Origin: Mucor racemosus
Taxonomy: Eukaryota; Mucoromycota; Mucoromycetes; Mucorales; Mucoraceae
DNA length: 64,000 nucleotides
Assembly (NCBI GenBank): GCA_027405735.1
Contig: JAPEHQ010000002.1
Coordinates: 1,302,001-1,366,000 of the forward strand
Reading direction: 5' to 3'
The position numbers and the translations under genes were made by a program. Positions 49,440-62,580 of the stretch are shown here, in pieces; position 1 is the first letter of the stretch, and every line of letters starts with the position of its first letter. A model generated the notes under the pieces. That model made no database searches, was not told the DNA's origin, and saw only the letters and a list, made by a program, of their open reading frames with translations.

Positions 49440-51170
49440 TGTAAGTAACATCTGATAGAGTAAAATTTGAATTCTCATAATTTTAAATCTTCAAAATGAG
49501 AGCGTGCTCTTCATTCTATAACTAATTTTACACTAAACACTTTTTAAGGTATACTTTGAACGTTGCGAAATAGACATGAATTGGTTGTTGCATTATGCTA
49601 CTACATTCCTACCTTTTCCTAAATTTATTTTATCTCTCACAAAAGACTCAAAAACATGTAAAATTCGCCGCTTTTTCTTGAAAACTGGGTCCCACTTTTC
49701 ATCCCTGATCTACTGTTTCTTCCCATTAAATAACGCCAGGAAAAAACTATATATCAATGTATCTGAGATGCTCAACTTTAATTCAAAAACACGTATCCGG
49801 AAATATCTTACTTTTTGCTGTTGATATAACTTTTCTAATGCTAATGTTTCAGATTTCTAAAAGGTATTTCACTGCTAAAAACCAAAGACTTTGAGATTTC
49901 ATATCTCTACGAAAAATTAAGCTATACTAATACTTTTTAATAATAAAACTTACTTGTTTTAAAGTGTTCTATTACATATTTAAGTATAAAAAAATTCTGA
50001 GCATTTTTATTTTTTTTTCATTTTTTTGACCTTTTTGTAGTAAATTAAAAAATATTGGTTAAATTGGGCAGTATTTTTTTTTGTATTCATGTCATAGAGC
50101 TCATTGAGCTCTACCGGATTCAATATAGTTCTTTTCAAAATATTAATTTCTCGTAGAGATATCCTCAAAAATGTGTACAAAAGAATACACTGGTTTTTGG
50201 CTTCAATTTTCCCTTGTATACCCTCATCCTAAATTCTGAATTTGAAAAAAAAATTGACAAAAATCTCGTTTTCTCTACGAAAAGTATAGCTAAGAAATTT
50301 AACAATAACTAGATCGATAGATAATTCTTCTGCGCATCATCTCCATTAATAATATTTGAACTATGCTTATAAAACGTAATGTATATCTTTAAAAAACCTC
50401 CAAAAATTCAATTGCATTTTACGCAAATTTTAATGTAAAAGATTTGTTTAAATTTTGTTTAGATGGATGCAGAATTTGAAACTGTATAAAAAACATTTAA
50501 TATGCTAGTTCAACTTACTATGCAGTTCATGAGTTATAAGACATTTTTGTTTTTGAATCATTTTGATCCAGTTTTTTCAGAATAAAATTAAATCTCAGTT
50601 GATATATGCAATAAGCTGAGATACCAACTATTATTCTAATTATCTCGATAAAGATTTGATACTTTTCATTGAAACAAAAAATACAGAATAGCTTTTAACT
50701 CGATCTATCATCTTGTGAATACAAAACATTTATACCTCATCAAATTTGGTACTTTATATCTACAATCGATTTAGGGCAATCTTTTTTGATCAACTCTTAG
50801 CCAATGTTAGTCCAATGATAGCACAATATACCTATGCTCTGATACTAATTATTTTATTTGAAACAGAAGATATGGATACCTTACAAAAGAAAGGTGCATC
50901 ATCTTTAAAAAATTGACGGAAATTGACTCAATGTTGGGCGGTAAAACCAACTGCAAACTACTTTTTATACCCATGCAAAACGTCCAACAAAACCTCTATC
51001 TCCAGGAATTTTGATCCTAGTAACTTCCAACGTTGCAAAATAGTGGATACACATCTTTGAACTTTAATACAAAATAACCTCAGACGGCACCTTCCACAAA
51101 CCATTGTGGATCAAGAAAACTATTGTCAATAATAAGTGCGCCTATAGGCAATTAGCTTATCACGCACTTT
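49440..51170 (+). repeat. Repeat family R2, copy c (longest copy)
   Basis: Full-length by comparison with copy b: starts near GAGAGCGTGCTCTTC and ends near GCACTTTATTAGAAATC. From about 49800 to 50850 it appears identical to the reverse complement of copy d (62945-64000). The motif CTCTACGAAAAATTAA and its inverse recur inside (about 49905, 50150, 50275). No protein is encoded. Confidence 0.8.
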
Positions 51171-52554
51171 ATTAGAAATCATAAAAATACCATTTTTATG
51201 AATACTGTTCGAAATAGCCTATAATCCTAGACGGACAAAGATATATTAATAGGGTCTCCAACATTATGTTTGCTTATTCAATCTTTCCTTGCCTCTGTGA
51301 TACATATGGTGTTCAAAAATTCAAATGTATATCGTAAGTATTTTCAACCTACTTTTTGACTTCCAAAGACGTAAATTAATGAGAGCGATTATCAGCGATG
51401 ATCCTTTGTTGGGGATATCCATGTATGATCACAAATCCAATGGAATAAAATCAAATATGTCGTATACCGGCATTCTGAGTCGGCACTGGTTCGGTATAGA
51501 TCCATGAGGTCATATAGTCAATGGTAACAAGGCGACACAATTTCCAGCTTCAGCAGTTTTAGGTCGCGGTATGCAAATTTAATCAAATCCTGTATCTTTG
51601 AAAACGTACCATTTATCATATTATATTATTACATTATTACATTATTTTTTACAGCGTGTAATTGAACCCCTGGGACCTTAGGTAAGAAAGCTTGATGGCG
51701 GTTTTTGCATGGTTGCACATACTACGCACGTACCATTTTATAATACCCGGGCCATATGTATTTTATTTTAATCAAATCAAAGGTGCGATTAATTCTTTGA
51801 TGGTTGTAATGAGCAAAATGATGTTGTAATTGATTGAGGCTACTAGTTACAATGGAGTACTAGTAGTTGGACATTGTTTGTGTTATCGTGTTACTAATTA
51901 AGTGTGTTGCATCGAATAACATAGTCCAGGTGACCAATTTACTGGATACCCTAACCCTTCGTAATTCTTTATCTTTAAATCATCATACTACTAACAACCA
52001 TCCTCCCATTAAAGCAGTAATTAGCTTATTCTGCTGACACCCTGGTTCTTTGGAAATATCCTAATAATTACCAACACTACAGCCGACCTGTGCTGCACAA
52101 GATAATTTCATTGCGCCCAAATGGGCTGCACACTGTTACCTGCTGAGATGTTGTTGTTATATCAAAAATACTAATATAAAAATACTCTGCTAAAAGATAC
52201 ATTTTATTAATTCATTGATGCTTCGTATTTATATGTTTTCTAAATAGTTATATGATTATTAATATTATTAAATAATAAATTGCCGGATATTGAGGTACTT
52301 GATATGATTTGGGAGCAAAGCATATACAATGGAATTTGTGGAATTGGGAATCTGTGATTGTATCATTTGAATAAGATGTAGGATTGCTTATGTTTCATTG
52401 CTACGAATTGTTCCTGAATGTTCCTGATTGTCGCTGTTAATGCTAGTGGTTATGTATGACATTTAGTATGAGTTACTAAATGCCATGCCATGTTGGATTT
52501 CAATAGTTGTTCCTGGATTTCTACATCTGGGTAAACTTCTGGTATACCAGTTGT
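51171..52554. other. Intergenic DNA between R2c and R1D
   Basis: No gene firmly supported. An open frame at 51370-51507 (ISDDPLLGISMYDHKSNGIK) is more protein-like than its surroundings, but an upstream ATG at 51308 cannot be joined to it by a consistent intron. Part of the 52080-52140 segment resembles the flank of R1 copy C. Confidence 0.35.
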
Positions 52555-54753
52555 GCCCATTGAGTATGGTTAAAAAGATAACAATATTATGCATATGGGC
52601 ACAACAAAAGAAACTGCACACGAGCACAACGCTAAGCAGATATGTGCATAATTATAGATTCTGTCCATGTGCATGGCATTAATCCCATGCGTGCATAATA
52701 GTGAAATTGCCCATAAGTATATCATTATTATCCCTATTTTGGTTTACAATTGTCAGCTGTAAAAAGATTTGTTTTCAAATATAGCTACAATAAAAACTAT
52801 GGTTATTAAGCAAGACATTAAATTCTTCTTTTTTTTGTTTCTATATCATTTGAAATTTTATCACTTTTCTGGAACATTTCATGGGTTTGTCCCAATTCTA
52901 GCTTCTCATTGATTAGATATAAATATCATTGCCTTCGATTTGATCTGGTAATCAAGAAATACGTTCAACAATGCAGTAGCAAATGATGATATCCGGCCTT
53001 AAAATGCGTTTAAATGAAAATATCAGTCTTTAATATAGACTGCTACTTATATTAAAAAAATTAGTTTCTTATGTTGTTAGAATGCGTATTCAGGTAAAAC
53101 TGAAGAATACCAGCTTGATAATCTGATATGCCTTATCAAACGGTGAATATATCATTGGAGTATGAAAACAAAACGAGAGAAAAAACACGCGTAGAAAAAG
53201 ATTTTCAAGACTTTACATTATTTAGCGCAATTGAAACCCTATTAATTACTCATTTCAGCCAATGTAAAAGCAACATCACAACGCATGAACCATAAATTAA
53301 ACAAAATACGCAATACAGTATTTGTTATCATAGAAACATACATTTTTTAACAGAAAACCTGTGTATCATATCATACATTCACTAAAAAATTGCAAAAGCG
53401 GGCCCTTAGAGCGACGCCGTAATTGAGCATAGTAAGATCGAATGGGTAAGTCTCTTATAGTATGGCATACCTAAGTTTTAAATAAAAAAGCGCTTCTTTT
53501 TTTTTAACTTTTTTTATATTTAACCATGTTTGGTCTGAAAATTCAGTTTTTGTAGCGGACATTTTCGTTACTCATTTTATCCTTACCAACACTCATGGTT
53601 TAGATAAAAAAACAGAAAAATCGAATTTTAATGCCAAAATTAACGTTTAAATATACTACATTGTGAGAGAAAATTGTAGCCATAGCTAATACGCATTTTA
53701 TAAAAACTTAATATTAAATGTTAAGTAATGAAAATTTGCACTTTTGGCCCAAAAACGGATTTTTGGTTAAAGGATTTTCATGTAATATTTTGCAATAAAA
53801 ATGTTTGTTATTTTTTATTGAGCAAATAGAGCGCTAAATTTTCTATATGTGTATATTTTTTGTTTTTATGATTAGTAGCATAATTAACTCTTGATTTGCA
53901 AATTCAGAAAAAAAAAATTAAAAAATGTCAAAATTGATGATCTGGACAAAAATAATTTTCTAAATTAATATTCCGCTTATAAGCCTTGTAAGTCTTAAAA
54001 ATAAGAGGTTTTATAATACTTGTGAACTTTTTCAAGGATTTACGATGCTGTACCCACTTGATTCAAGCTTATTACTGTAAAACGTGATACATGTTAATAT
54101 TATGCGGTAGTTTATTTGAAGATAATGTAATCTTACCGTATAATTATTGCGCTAAAGGTGATTTAAATTGAGCTTTAATCTTATGTCTCCAATATCATAA
54201 ACATAAACATAGCTATCACTGAAACTTATTGCCGCGTTTTTATCCTCTTTGTCCCAAGCCAATTTGTTCAATGCTTTACCAGAACTAACTAAAGTACTTA
54301 CAAATGGTTTCTCGGTATTTGCATTCAAATTCTATAAATTAAATTGAGTGGTTCCATCTACAATAGTATCAAACGTATCATCAGCCCGCCTTATGATAAA
54401 TGTCAATCTAAAGTCAGAAACATCCCATTGTCATTGTTATAAGTTATGAAAAGTTTGATTTTTAATAATACAACAATTAAATAAAAACAAGATGATATTA
54501 ATAGCATATGGTGAGTATTTAACATCTAAATTTGATGAAGTATGCTTTTAAACCCTTTTCAAAATCCTGAGGCAAATACAATATCTTGGTCCTGTAATTC
54601 CTATCCATCAAAATATTGCGATTTCCACCACACAATGAATGCACCTTTTATCGATATTGACCTCGATGTACATCGGATGTCAATTTTTTATCAGTTGTTG
54701 TATTTTTCCTGATCCATTAATATTAAGTCATTTTGAACGATGATCTGTAGCAT
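52555..54753. repeat. Repeat family R1, copy D (internal deletion)
   Basis: Starts like copy C (GTATGGTTAAAAAGATAACA, GGGCACAACAAAAG, then GCACACGAGCACAACGC), jumps at about 52737 over the segment present at 30270-31425 in copy C, and then follows the others to the right end near GATGATCTGTAGCAT. The antisense dynein-like fragment lies at about 54190-54420. Confidence 0.75.
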
Positions 54754-55293
54754 ATCAAATTATACGATTTAATAGCAATGATTGCACTTAACTATGCTTT
54801 TTGCATCTAATGATGTTAATCAGAATATTTAGTGATTTCATTCAAAAGTAAGCCTTGCTTTATACATTTACGTTCACACATTCAATTAAATGACATTGCA
54901 TTTATTATCGGTTATATCAATCAACCAATTTCATTTTGATTGGATACATTTGACAATTAAATGTCTCAATTACACTTGAGCCACCAGATATTGCCACAAA
55001 AAATCTCGTACAGGTCGACGAAGCATCACAATTTGGATCATTTTTTTGTGTTTATAGGTCTGAGCTCTCTCTCACATTCATAGATCTCTGCATGAACCAT
55101 ATCTCTATCTGTTTAATTTAACTGAAATACATTGAACGCCAACATCCTACTACTTGATAAAACGCCTTACTTTATTACGAGTCAACACATCTAATTTGAT
55201 GCTAGTTTAGTATCAGCAGTTGAATTAGATAAATTTGAGATTAGGTAGCCCCTTCTAATAGGTTTGCATATTATGAGCTAATAATGAACCGTT
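54754..55293. other. AT-rich intergenic DNA
   Basis: No gene or recognisable repeat seen between R1D and the solo LTR. Confidence 0.4.
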
Positions 55294-55755
55294 TGTGGAA
55301 TAGGTAGGGATATTGGCAGAAAAAAAGTATAAAAAACAATAGGAATTCGACTAGATAACATTAGGGTTTTATTATCAAGTTAAATTTTACTTGAGGACTT
55401 TTGTAGTAAATAAATGTCCTCTTCATATAGTTTTTATCAGAGAGATTAGGTAATCATTCCTAGATTCATACATAGCCAATAATACGACTTGTCAGATATA
55501 AGCATTGATAGTAACCAATCGGTGTATTCATAGAGTTCATGGGTCCTTGATCATAATGGTGTGATTAGATCCACATTACGTTGATTGGTCTTTAACTATA
55601 AGTTGCTAGGATAGAAGCTTGGTAGAAAATCTGTATTAGTATAAATCAGCATATATAATTTAGTAGTGTAATGTCTATTCATGCCAGCTGTACTTTAATT
55701 GAAAATCAGATGAAATGGGGATCAATATAGTGGATAGATGTGTACATATTCCACA
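55294..55755 (+). repeat. Solo LTR, 462 bp
   Basis: Starts TGTGGAATAGG and ends ATATTCCACA, giving terminal inverted repeats TGTGGAATA/TATTCCACA. Flanking 5-mers are CCGTT and GCGTT, agreeing at four of five bases, which suggests an aged target-site duplication. A related segment lies at 34024-34330 in the other orientation. No internal retrotransposon sequence is attached. Orientation is not established; plus is nominal. Confidence 0.6.
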
Positions 55756-55944
55756 GCGTTATTATAAATACGCTAATAATCAAGGATGGTGAATTAACCC
55801 CAATAGACAAACGAGTCGATTTAGTAGTATAAACGAAATATTAAAATTAAATATAGCAATTGAATGATCAAGGGAGGATACGCCATGTAAATTAGCATGA
55901 TTGAATTGATTCAAGCGTTTTCAACTGAACACGCCTTTACGTTT

Positions 55945-56261
55945 GACCTATAACAATTAATTTATTAGTAAAATCAATTCACAAGTAATGATTATGGTGT
56001 ATCTTTAAGAGTTGGTAGTGGTATACAAGACAACATCCTGTTTTCCTCTTCCTGACTGTTGGTCATTAAATAGAAACAAACATATTTTAGAAACTAAATA
56101 GGTTAGCATGAGTTTACTCATTCATTCAAATAAAGTCAATACTATACATACTTTTATAATCACCAATTTTTCAGCAGATAGATATTAATTTTAGACCAAA
56201 AAATCATTGATTGTAACGTAGATGATGGAACCAAATAATTAAATCTTGGATGCTATTTTTT
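55945..56261. repeat. Repeat R3, copy 2, left part
   Basis: Matches 33011-33348. R3 copy 2 is split here by the hAT element and resumes at 62598. Confidence 0.8.
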
Positions 56262-56281
56262 GTTCGAGATAGGATTGGCAA

Positions 56282-56520
56282 CGAGTCGAGCTGGCTCGAT
56301 AAAATTTGATCGAGTTTTACTCGAGTCGAGTCGAGTTTTTCAGTCTCCTGAAACTCGAGAGCTCGAGGAAGGCTCGAACAAAACTCGGCAACTCGAGAAA
56401 AACTCGACAACTCGAGAAAAACTCGACAACTCGAGAAAGACTCGACAACTCGCATAAAGCTCGACAACTCGAGAATAACTCGACAACTCGCATAAAGCTC
56501 GATTAAACTCGCATGAAATG
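56282..56520. repeat. Left subterminal CTCGA array of the hAT
   Basis: Repeats of a roughly 19-bp unit AACTCGAGAAAAACTCGAC, preceded by an outer segment in the opposite sense (CGAGTTTTACTCGAGTCGAG). More than fifteen CTCGA/TCGAG cores in under 250 bp. It probably contains the transposase binding sites. Confidence 0.85.
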
Positions 56521-56715
56521 CTCAATAAAACCCCCTTGAGATCAAAAACTAGTAAACGAATTATGCTTCATAAAATGTACCTTCAAATTGTTTTTTGTTG
56601 TATTATATATTTTTTATTAGTCAAAATATTTGTGTTTAAAAAAGAAGAACACCATCAATCAATTATTATTTATATAAAAAGAAAAAAAAAACTATGAATC
56701 AATTATAAAATAAAA

Positions 56716-59566
56716 TCAGTTAGGCAGTAGCTCTCTTTCCCATTTTTTCAAAAGGACAAGCTTTTCCCCCAATTCTGGGTCTAATCTTGGTCTTTGATTA
56801 TTTATACTTCTTTTTGCAACTGAAAACAGTCTTTCGGAGGCAACGCTGGTTGATGGAATGGCTAAGTAAATGCTGGCGTATTCAGACAAATAGGGGAATG
56901 CATTTTTGTTTCTTTGCCAATACGTTAAAGGTCTAGATGTATAATGATACCCGTCAATAATATTTTTAGATGTAAAGTTATTATTTTCAAATCTTTGGTC
57001 ATAACCAAACTCTTGCAAATTGTCTACATCTTGAAATTCTGTATTGGGGTCATAACGGAATGTCAAGGTTTCTGCTGGAAAATCTTCCTTCTCATCCAGG
57101 TTAATATACGCCTTTAACTCGTCGTAATGCCTATTCACAAATTCATCCTCCTGTTCACAGATAGCACCAGTATTTCTTTTTTTTGGATAAATTGTAGCAT
57201 TTGCAATTCTTCTTTTCTTTGTGAACATTACAATTGTGTCATCCTCTTCATTGCTGTCATTGTCGTCTTGGATGGAGAAACTGGATTCTACTACCTCTGT
57301 TGTTGCCGATGATGATGATGCTGCTGCTAATGTTGTTGTTGATGTTGATGCTCTTGTTACTGATGCTCTTGTAGTTGTTTCTGTTTCTGCTGGAGATGAC
57401 GCTAATTGATTATATTTCATACGTAGAAAATCCTTGAATCCTTTCTTACAAATATTTCTTTGTTCTTCAGCAATATCATGCTCCCAATCTTCATCAGTCC
57501 AATAATGGAATTTAAGCATTGGATCGAGCATTGTTGCAATACTATATACGGGACTTTCATCTGTTTTACGATAGTATTTTGACAATTTTTCTACTGCTTC
57601 ATCAACGGCGTTTGTTAATTCAGCATCATACTCATGCTCTTCTCTGAACTCCAATAGCAAGTCAAACAAATTGTTGAATAAAGGTATTGTCCTATTCATT
57701 GTGGTATGACTATGGATGTACAGTATCGTTAATTTTTACTATATTATTACATACGATTATATGTATTAATTTTTGATATTTACCTCTGAGTGCTCAGCCA
57801 ATTTGTTGCAACATAAAATCTCAACAACAATTTTTCGACACTGGCCAGGAACTTGATTTCTTCAGGATTCAAGTAGTAATTTTCTCTAGCATATTCATCT
57901 AAATTGATAGCATAATTGTATGCGTTTTTAACTTTAAGAAATCGCTTAATCATAGCATGGCTTGAGTTCCACCTGGTAGGACAATCGATGATGGGGGCTA
58001 ATTTAGGCATATTGTACCTCTGACAATATTCTTCAAATGCGACTTTTAAATTACTGTGATGCTTTATTCTTTTTAATCCGTCGCGAAGCTTGTTGATTAT
58101 CGAAGTGTCATTACTAGAATTGGAGTTCTCAGTTGGTGCTGATTTTAAGCATTTAAGAAAGTTGTGAGAAACAAGATTGATTATATGGTTGAAACAAGGC
58201 AATTGTCCTTCATCGGCACGAAACTTGGTGCATTCCTCATTTCTTTGTTTAACCAGCTCGTCTATCTTCTTGCACATTGACTTGTTATTAGATGCATTAT
58301 CACATGTAATGATGAATACTGAATTTAGCACTTTACTGCCATAAGAATTTAGTATTTGTACAATTTTTTCAGCCAGAACATCTCCTGTTGCCATACAACA
58401 ATAAAGATTAGAATTGAAGCAATTACAATATACTATATTTCTAATACCTGTATGCGACGAGTTGCCTAAATCTACCAATCCTAATGTTAATTGCACTGGT
58501 GCCCATGTTTTTTTATCAATATAATGTGCTGTAAGCGACAGAAAACTACCACCTATGACAAACTTTAGTTTCAGGAACTTTTTGAAAGTAAGTTTAGTAT
58601 ATATTATTACCAGTAGGTGCTGTCCAAACATCTGTAGTTAATGATATATATTGCTCTCCTTGAAGTAGTGTGGCAACCTTAAGCTTCATTTCAGTATAAT
58701 AATCAATGACATTTGTTTTAACTGTGCCTTTTAATGGTAATTTAATAGTCTTCAAAACGCTAAGGTCTCTACTTCGAGCACAGAAATCAAGAAGATCTTG
58801 CATAGTATTGCATTGGTCAAAAAAACTTAATGGAAGCTGTTTGTCAATGACAAATTTAAGCACCAGTTGGTTAAATATATCTTGTTTAAAAGGCAATTTG
58901 CATGCTGAACGAGAGCCGAGGTTTGAAATACAGGTGGCGTTAGGGCTATAATTTATTAGCTTTTCCATGATAAAATCATGTCTGTAATTTAGCTGATCGG
59001 AAATGTCGTCAAAATGTAAGTTTAATGTATCCAACTGAGTCTTCACTTGAATTTGAAGGTCTTGATCTAAAATTGTAAAAAATTAGAAATTGAACATTAC
59101 AACGTCAAGTATTTGGCAATTACATACTTATAATGTCAGTAACATTATGTTTTTTTTCCAAATGCCTACGAAGCGCAGATGTGGAGCTAGTTTTTCCAGA
59201 CTTATAAACCGCCATACAACCACCAGTCTCGCGTCTGTTAAAGGTACAATAGAGATTTTTATTTAAGGGTACACCGTAGCAGTAGAGAAACCACCAAGCA
59301 CTATTGTCAGCCTCACTTTGTTGTTTCTTGTATTCCGTCTGGTATAGTATGTGGCATCCGCTTATTGGTATGGTAAGTAATTTTGTATTGTCATTTTCAC
59401 ACATTAAAGATTCGTGGCTGACTTGGTTGTGAGAATATGCCAAGTTATTTAAGTCTTCAATATGCTCATCAAGCGACATATTTTGATTCATATAGTTTGT
59501 CATAGCTGTTGTTGAACCACGATCATCTTCGATACTCATTTGACTTGAACTGTTGTACGAACTCAT
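56716..59566 (-). CDS. hAT transposase, BED zinc finger type, uninterrupted
   Basis: Five exons on the minus strand: 59128-59566, 58611-59066, 58448-58552, 57784-58384, 56716-57709. They give 864 aa with every intron GT-AG and every phase consistent. A BED-type zinc finger sits at about 90-141 (WWFLYCYG, then Cys107, Cys117, His135 and His140 in LRRHLEKKH). The RNase H-like catalytic core follows: SLTTDVWTAPTG (first Asp), VFIITCDNASNNKSM (second Asp), and CPTRWNSSHAMIKRF, a conserved hAT block. The C-terminal hAT dimerisation region reads YASIYLAIPSTSVASERLFS then VAKRSINNQRPRLDPE and contains the expected Glu. The third intron removes a stretch that stays open but breaks the HTGD.L motif. 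No stop or frameshift was found, so the gene may be active. Upstream of 59566 there is no further coding sequence. Confidence 0.92.
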
Positions 59567-59639
59567 TTTTAAATTTGTTCAAGCGAATTAATTTAAGATA
59601 TGCTTGATTAAAGTAATGTAAAGTGATTTATTAGCTTCT

Positions 59640-60060
59640 ATGTCGAGTTCTAATGTTATGAACAGCACTCTTATTTATTGACTTACCAGAATATGTTTAG
59701 GTTAAATAAAAACTAGAAATTTAATCAAGTAAAGAGATATCGTTTATTGGAATGAAATTAATAGGGTTTATAAACTATTTGATTTGGGGAATTAATGATG
59801 TGATAAGGTAGTTTAGATGTTATTTAATATTAGTGTGTTATGCTGATATATCATGTTGGAATATCGCACTGGCGTGTTATGCTTTTGTACCATGCCTCTA
59901 TACCATGCCTCTATACCATGCTTCTATACCATGCTTCTATGCCATACTTCTATACCATGCTTTTAGGAGCATGGTATAGTTAATATTCAATTAAGTAACT
60001 TCCGGTTCCGAATCTGTTACTGTTTACTTTTTTGGATTTGACATGATCCGGTTTAAAGAT
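59640..60060. repeat. LTR-like remnant with 13-bp tandem repeat, inside the hAT
   Basis: AGATATCGTTTATTGGAATG and the following 80 bp resemble the layout of the gypsy LTR (CCGTTTATTAGAATG...GATAAG) without close identity. 59888-59965 has six diverged copies of a unit like TACCATGCCTCTA. They are followed by the inverse AGCATGGTATAG (59971-59982), so the tract can form a hairpin. Confidence 0.45.
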
Positions 60061-61386
60061 GATACATCATTTACTGTATATTAAAAAAAATAATCAGCAG
60101 TAACTTAATTTGCATTTGATTTATTCATTTATGCATTATGCATACTAAATAATAAGTATAATAATCTTAAATTTGAGCACCAATTGAAGTTTTAATTAAA
60201 TGTCAAACAAAAAGAAATTAAGTTAACCATTTCCAACCATCAATCATATGATAAGCCCATTCTCTTATTCTACTTATAAACAAGGTTTAGGAGCATAAGT
60301 AGGGTACACAGTACATACTGCAGTGAAATAATGATGTAAAAAAGCGATAAAGAATACTGTTAAAATCATTCTTTATTAAAGTATGGATAATGTGCAATAA
60401 AATGGTTATTCTACGTCTCTATTTATATTATTTGGTGTTTATTTACTATCTGGCAATTGTATTGCAATTGCCAACAATTCCATTAATTTTGAGTATAAAT
60501 GTTGGGTTGTTTGGTTGCTGATTTGGTGAATCAAGAACGGTGTTTTAAATATAGTTTGTCAATCATGCTTTCAGAACAGCTCTTACTTGTTCTACTCGAT
60601 AAGCATGTACTTTTTGTATTCTTTATTTGGGATATCCTATATTACTTTAGTATTTTAACATCTCTTATTCGAGTATTATACCCTTGCTATCTTCATGTAA
60701 TTGTCTATTTGTTATACAGTCTTATCTTTGATAGCATGGTTTCAATGAGATGACATTTAATTTAGGTATTTTATGATGGGAATCTAGCTTAGTTCACTTC
60801 ACATACGTACCGCATATGAAATTATTTTACCCAGTAACCTGTGCATTAATAATTAATACCGCGAAAATGTAGAATAGAGACCAATTAGTAGGATGCATCT
60901 AACATGCTCTTCATTTTCGACATGAAATAAGCATAATTTACAGTTACCTTGACTTTATTATTATGATACTTGGGTAAATTGAGTACTTTGAATGAACAGA
61001 AATTATATATTTGTTGATCGATATTGGTTATTGTTGGTAGCCAATAGATTTGCCAGAAATGCCAAATGTAAAACTAAAATTATTGAGTGATTTACAGAAT
61101 GACTAATAAAAAGGTTATTAAGTTGTTCGTAAACAAATCCATTTTTTATACAAATATCTTGAGGCTATACATAATCTCCATAAATTTAGTATGGAATTAA
61201 CATTTGAACTGAAACAAATAATAAACTTCCATAGTAACAATTATTCGATCGTCTGTTGTTGATTGTTGTTGCATTGATCGCATTAAAAAACTCTTTCATT
61301 ATTTGTCGCGAATATACTATGAACTATCCTATTTGTGTATTTTTGACACCTGGCATGTGCCTCACGTTGCATGGAACAAATGCTTC
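60061..61386. other. Non-coding AT-rich interior of the hAT element
   Basis: No conserved coding sequence or repeat recognised. ORFs such as 60499-60753 are hydrophobic by composition only. Confidence 0.4.
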
Positions 61387-61640
61387 TGGATCTATCAGAA
61401 TTACAATATTCTAAATACAGACAAGTCTAGTAAATTCTATTGTTTAGTAACTGATTCCTGTAATCCAGGAACTAACAATGAAACATAACTTATAACAATA
61501 CAGTATTACCATCGAAACAACATTTTATTTCCATAAGCATTCATTATTATTGTCACATTTAATGGATCCCTTTCCATTAGATCTTATCACATAATTCCAA
61601 TAGCTATGCGATAATTCACATTACATGCTGTTTCAGCAAT
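61387..61640 (+). repeat. Degraded solo LTR related to the gypsy element
   Basis: Starts TGGATCTATCAGAATTACAA (the young gypsy LTR begins TGATCTATCAGAATTACAA on its coding strand). It continues with GGAACTAACAATGAAACATA and CCATTAGATCTTATCACATA, all present in the gypsy LTR complement. Similarity fades near 61625. It is oriented opposite to the gypsy element at 34348-40356 and lies within the hAT. Confidence 0.7.
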
Positions 61641-62300
61641 GCATGAATTAGTTTCAATTTCAATTGCACAGCTCATAGAAATATGCAAATGTCAAAACAG
61701 ATATTGAACTTGATGAGTGAAGATATCTGCTCTCATTTTTTATCACTTTATTATACTGTATCTCTTCAGTAAATCATACAGTAGGGCAACTTCCAATTAT
61801 TATAAAATACATCTATTCCTATATTATCTACATTTAAAAATAGTAAGTGTTGGCCAAAAGATAATTGTGCTCATTACAAGCTATATCAATCTACATTCAA
61901 TACATCTTAGTAAACAATACTTTTTACATTAATTTTAACTATATAAAGTCTCAATAAATAACTTTTGTATAAAAGCTCCTTATGATGATTCAAACCAGCT
62001 TATCTGCATTATAATGAAGTGTGCTCTTGGTCAAATATTATGGTCAAAGTAATGTGATTTTTAATATTAGAGATATTGATGAACATTGGTTGAAGGAAGG
62101 TTGGTGTTCTTATTTATAAATTAGATATTTATTAAGGATATAAATAAGGATATAAAGGGGAAGAAAGACAGATAATTCTACAAGGAATAATGGAATGATT
62201 TCCTTGCAGTATTGATTATAGGAACATTTGGAATGAGGATTAGTGCTATGAATTATTATAGTGATAATTTGATTCATTATATGCGTGTAAATAAATAAAA

Positions 62301-62580
62301 ACTCGAAAGCTCGAAGAAAACTCGAGAACTCGAGAAAAACTCGAGAACTCGAGAAAAACTCGACAACTCGAAGGAAACTCGATGACTCGAAAAAACTCGA
62401 CAGCTCGAGAAAACTCGACAACTCGAGAAAAACTCGACAGCTCGAGGAAAACTCGACAGCTCGAACAGCTCGATTAGTAGCTCGACTCGACTCGAGGCTC
62501 GCGAGCTTTGTTTATGCAATCTCGAGTTGGCTCGCAGGCTCGAGTAAAACTCGACTCGACTCGACTCGAAAGGCTCGACT
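62301..62580. repeat. Right subterminal CTCGA array of the hAT
   Basis: Dense CTCGAG/CTCGAC repeats with spacers GAAAA and AA, in the same (direct) orientation as the inner part of the left array. The outermost part (TAAAACTCGACTCGACTCGA) is inverted relative to the left end, forming the long imperfect TIR. Confidence 0.85.

Noticed and set aside
56206..56525. Overlapping Ser/Arg/Glu-rich open frames on both strands, and the similar set at 62110-62519
   Set aside because: They are translations of the hAT subterminal CTCGA arrays, not proteins.
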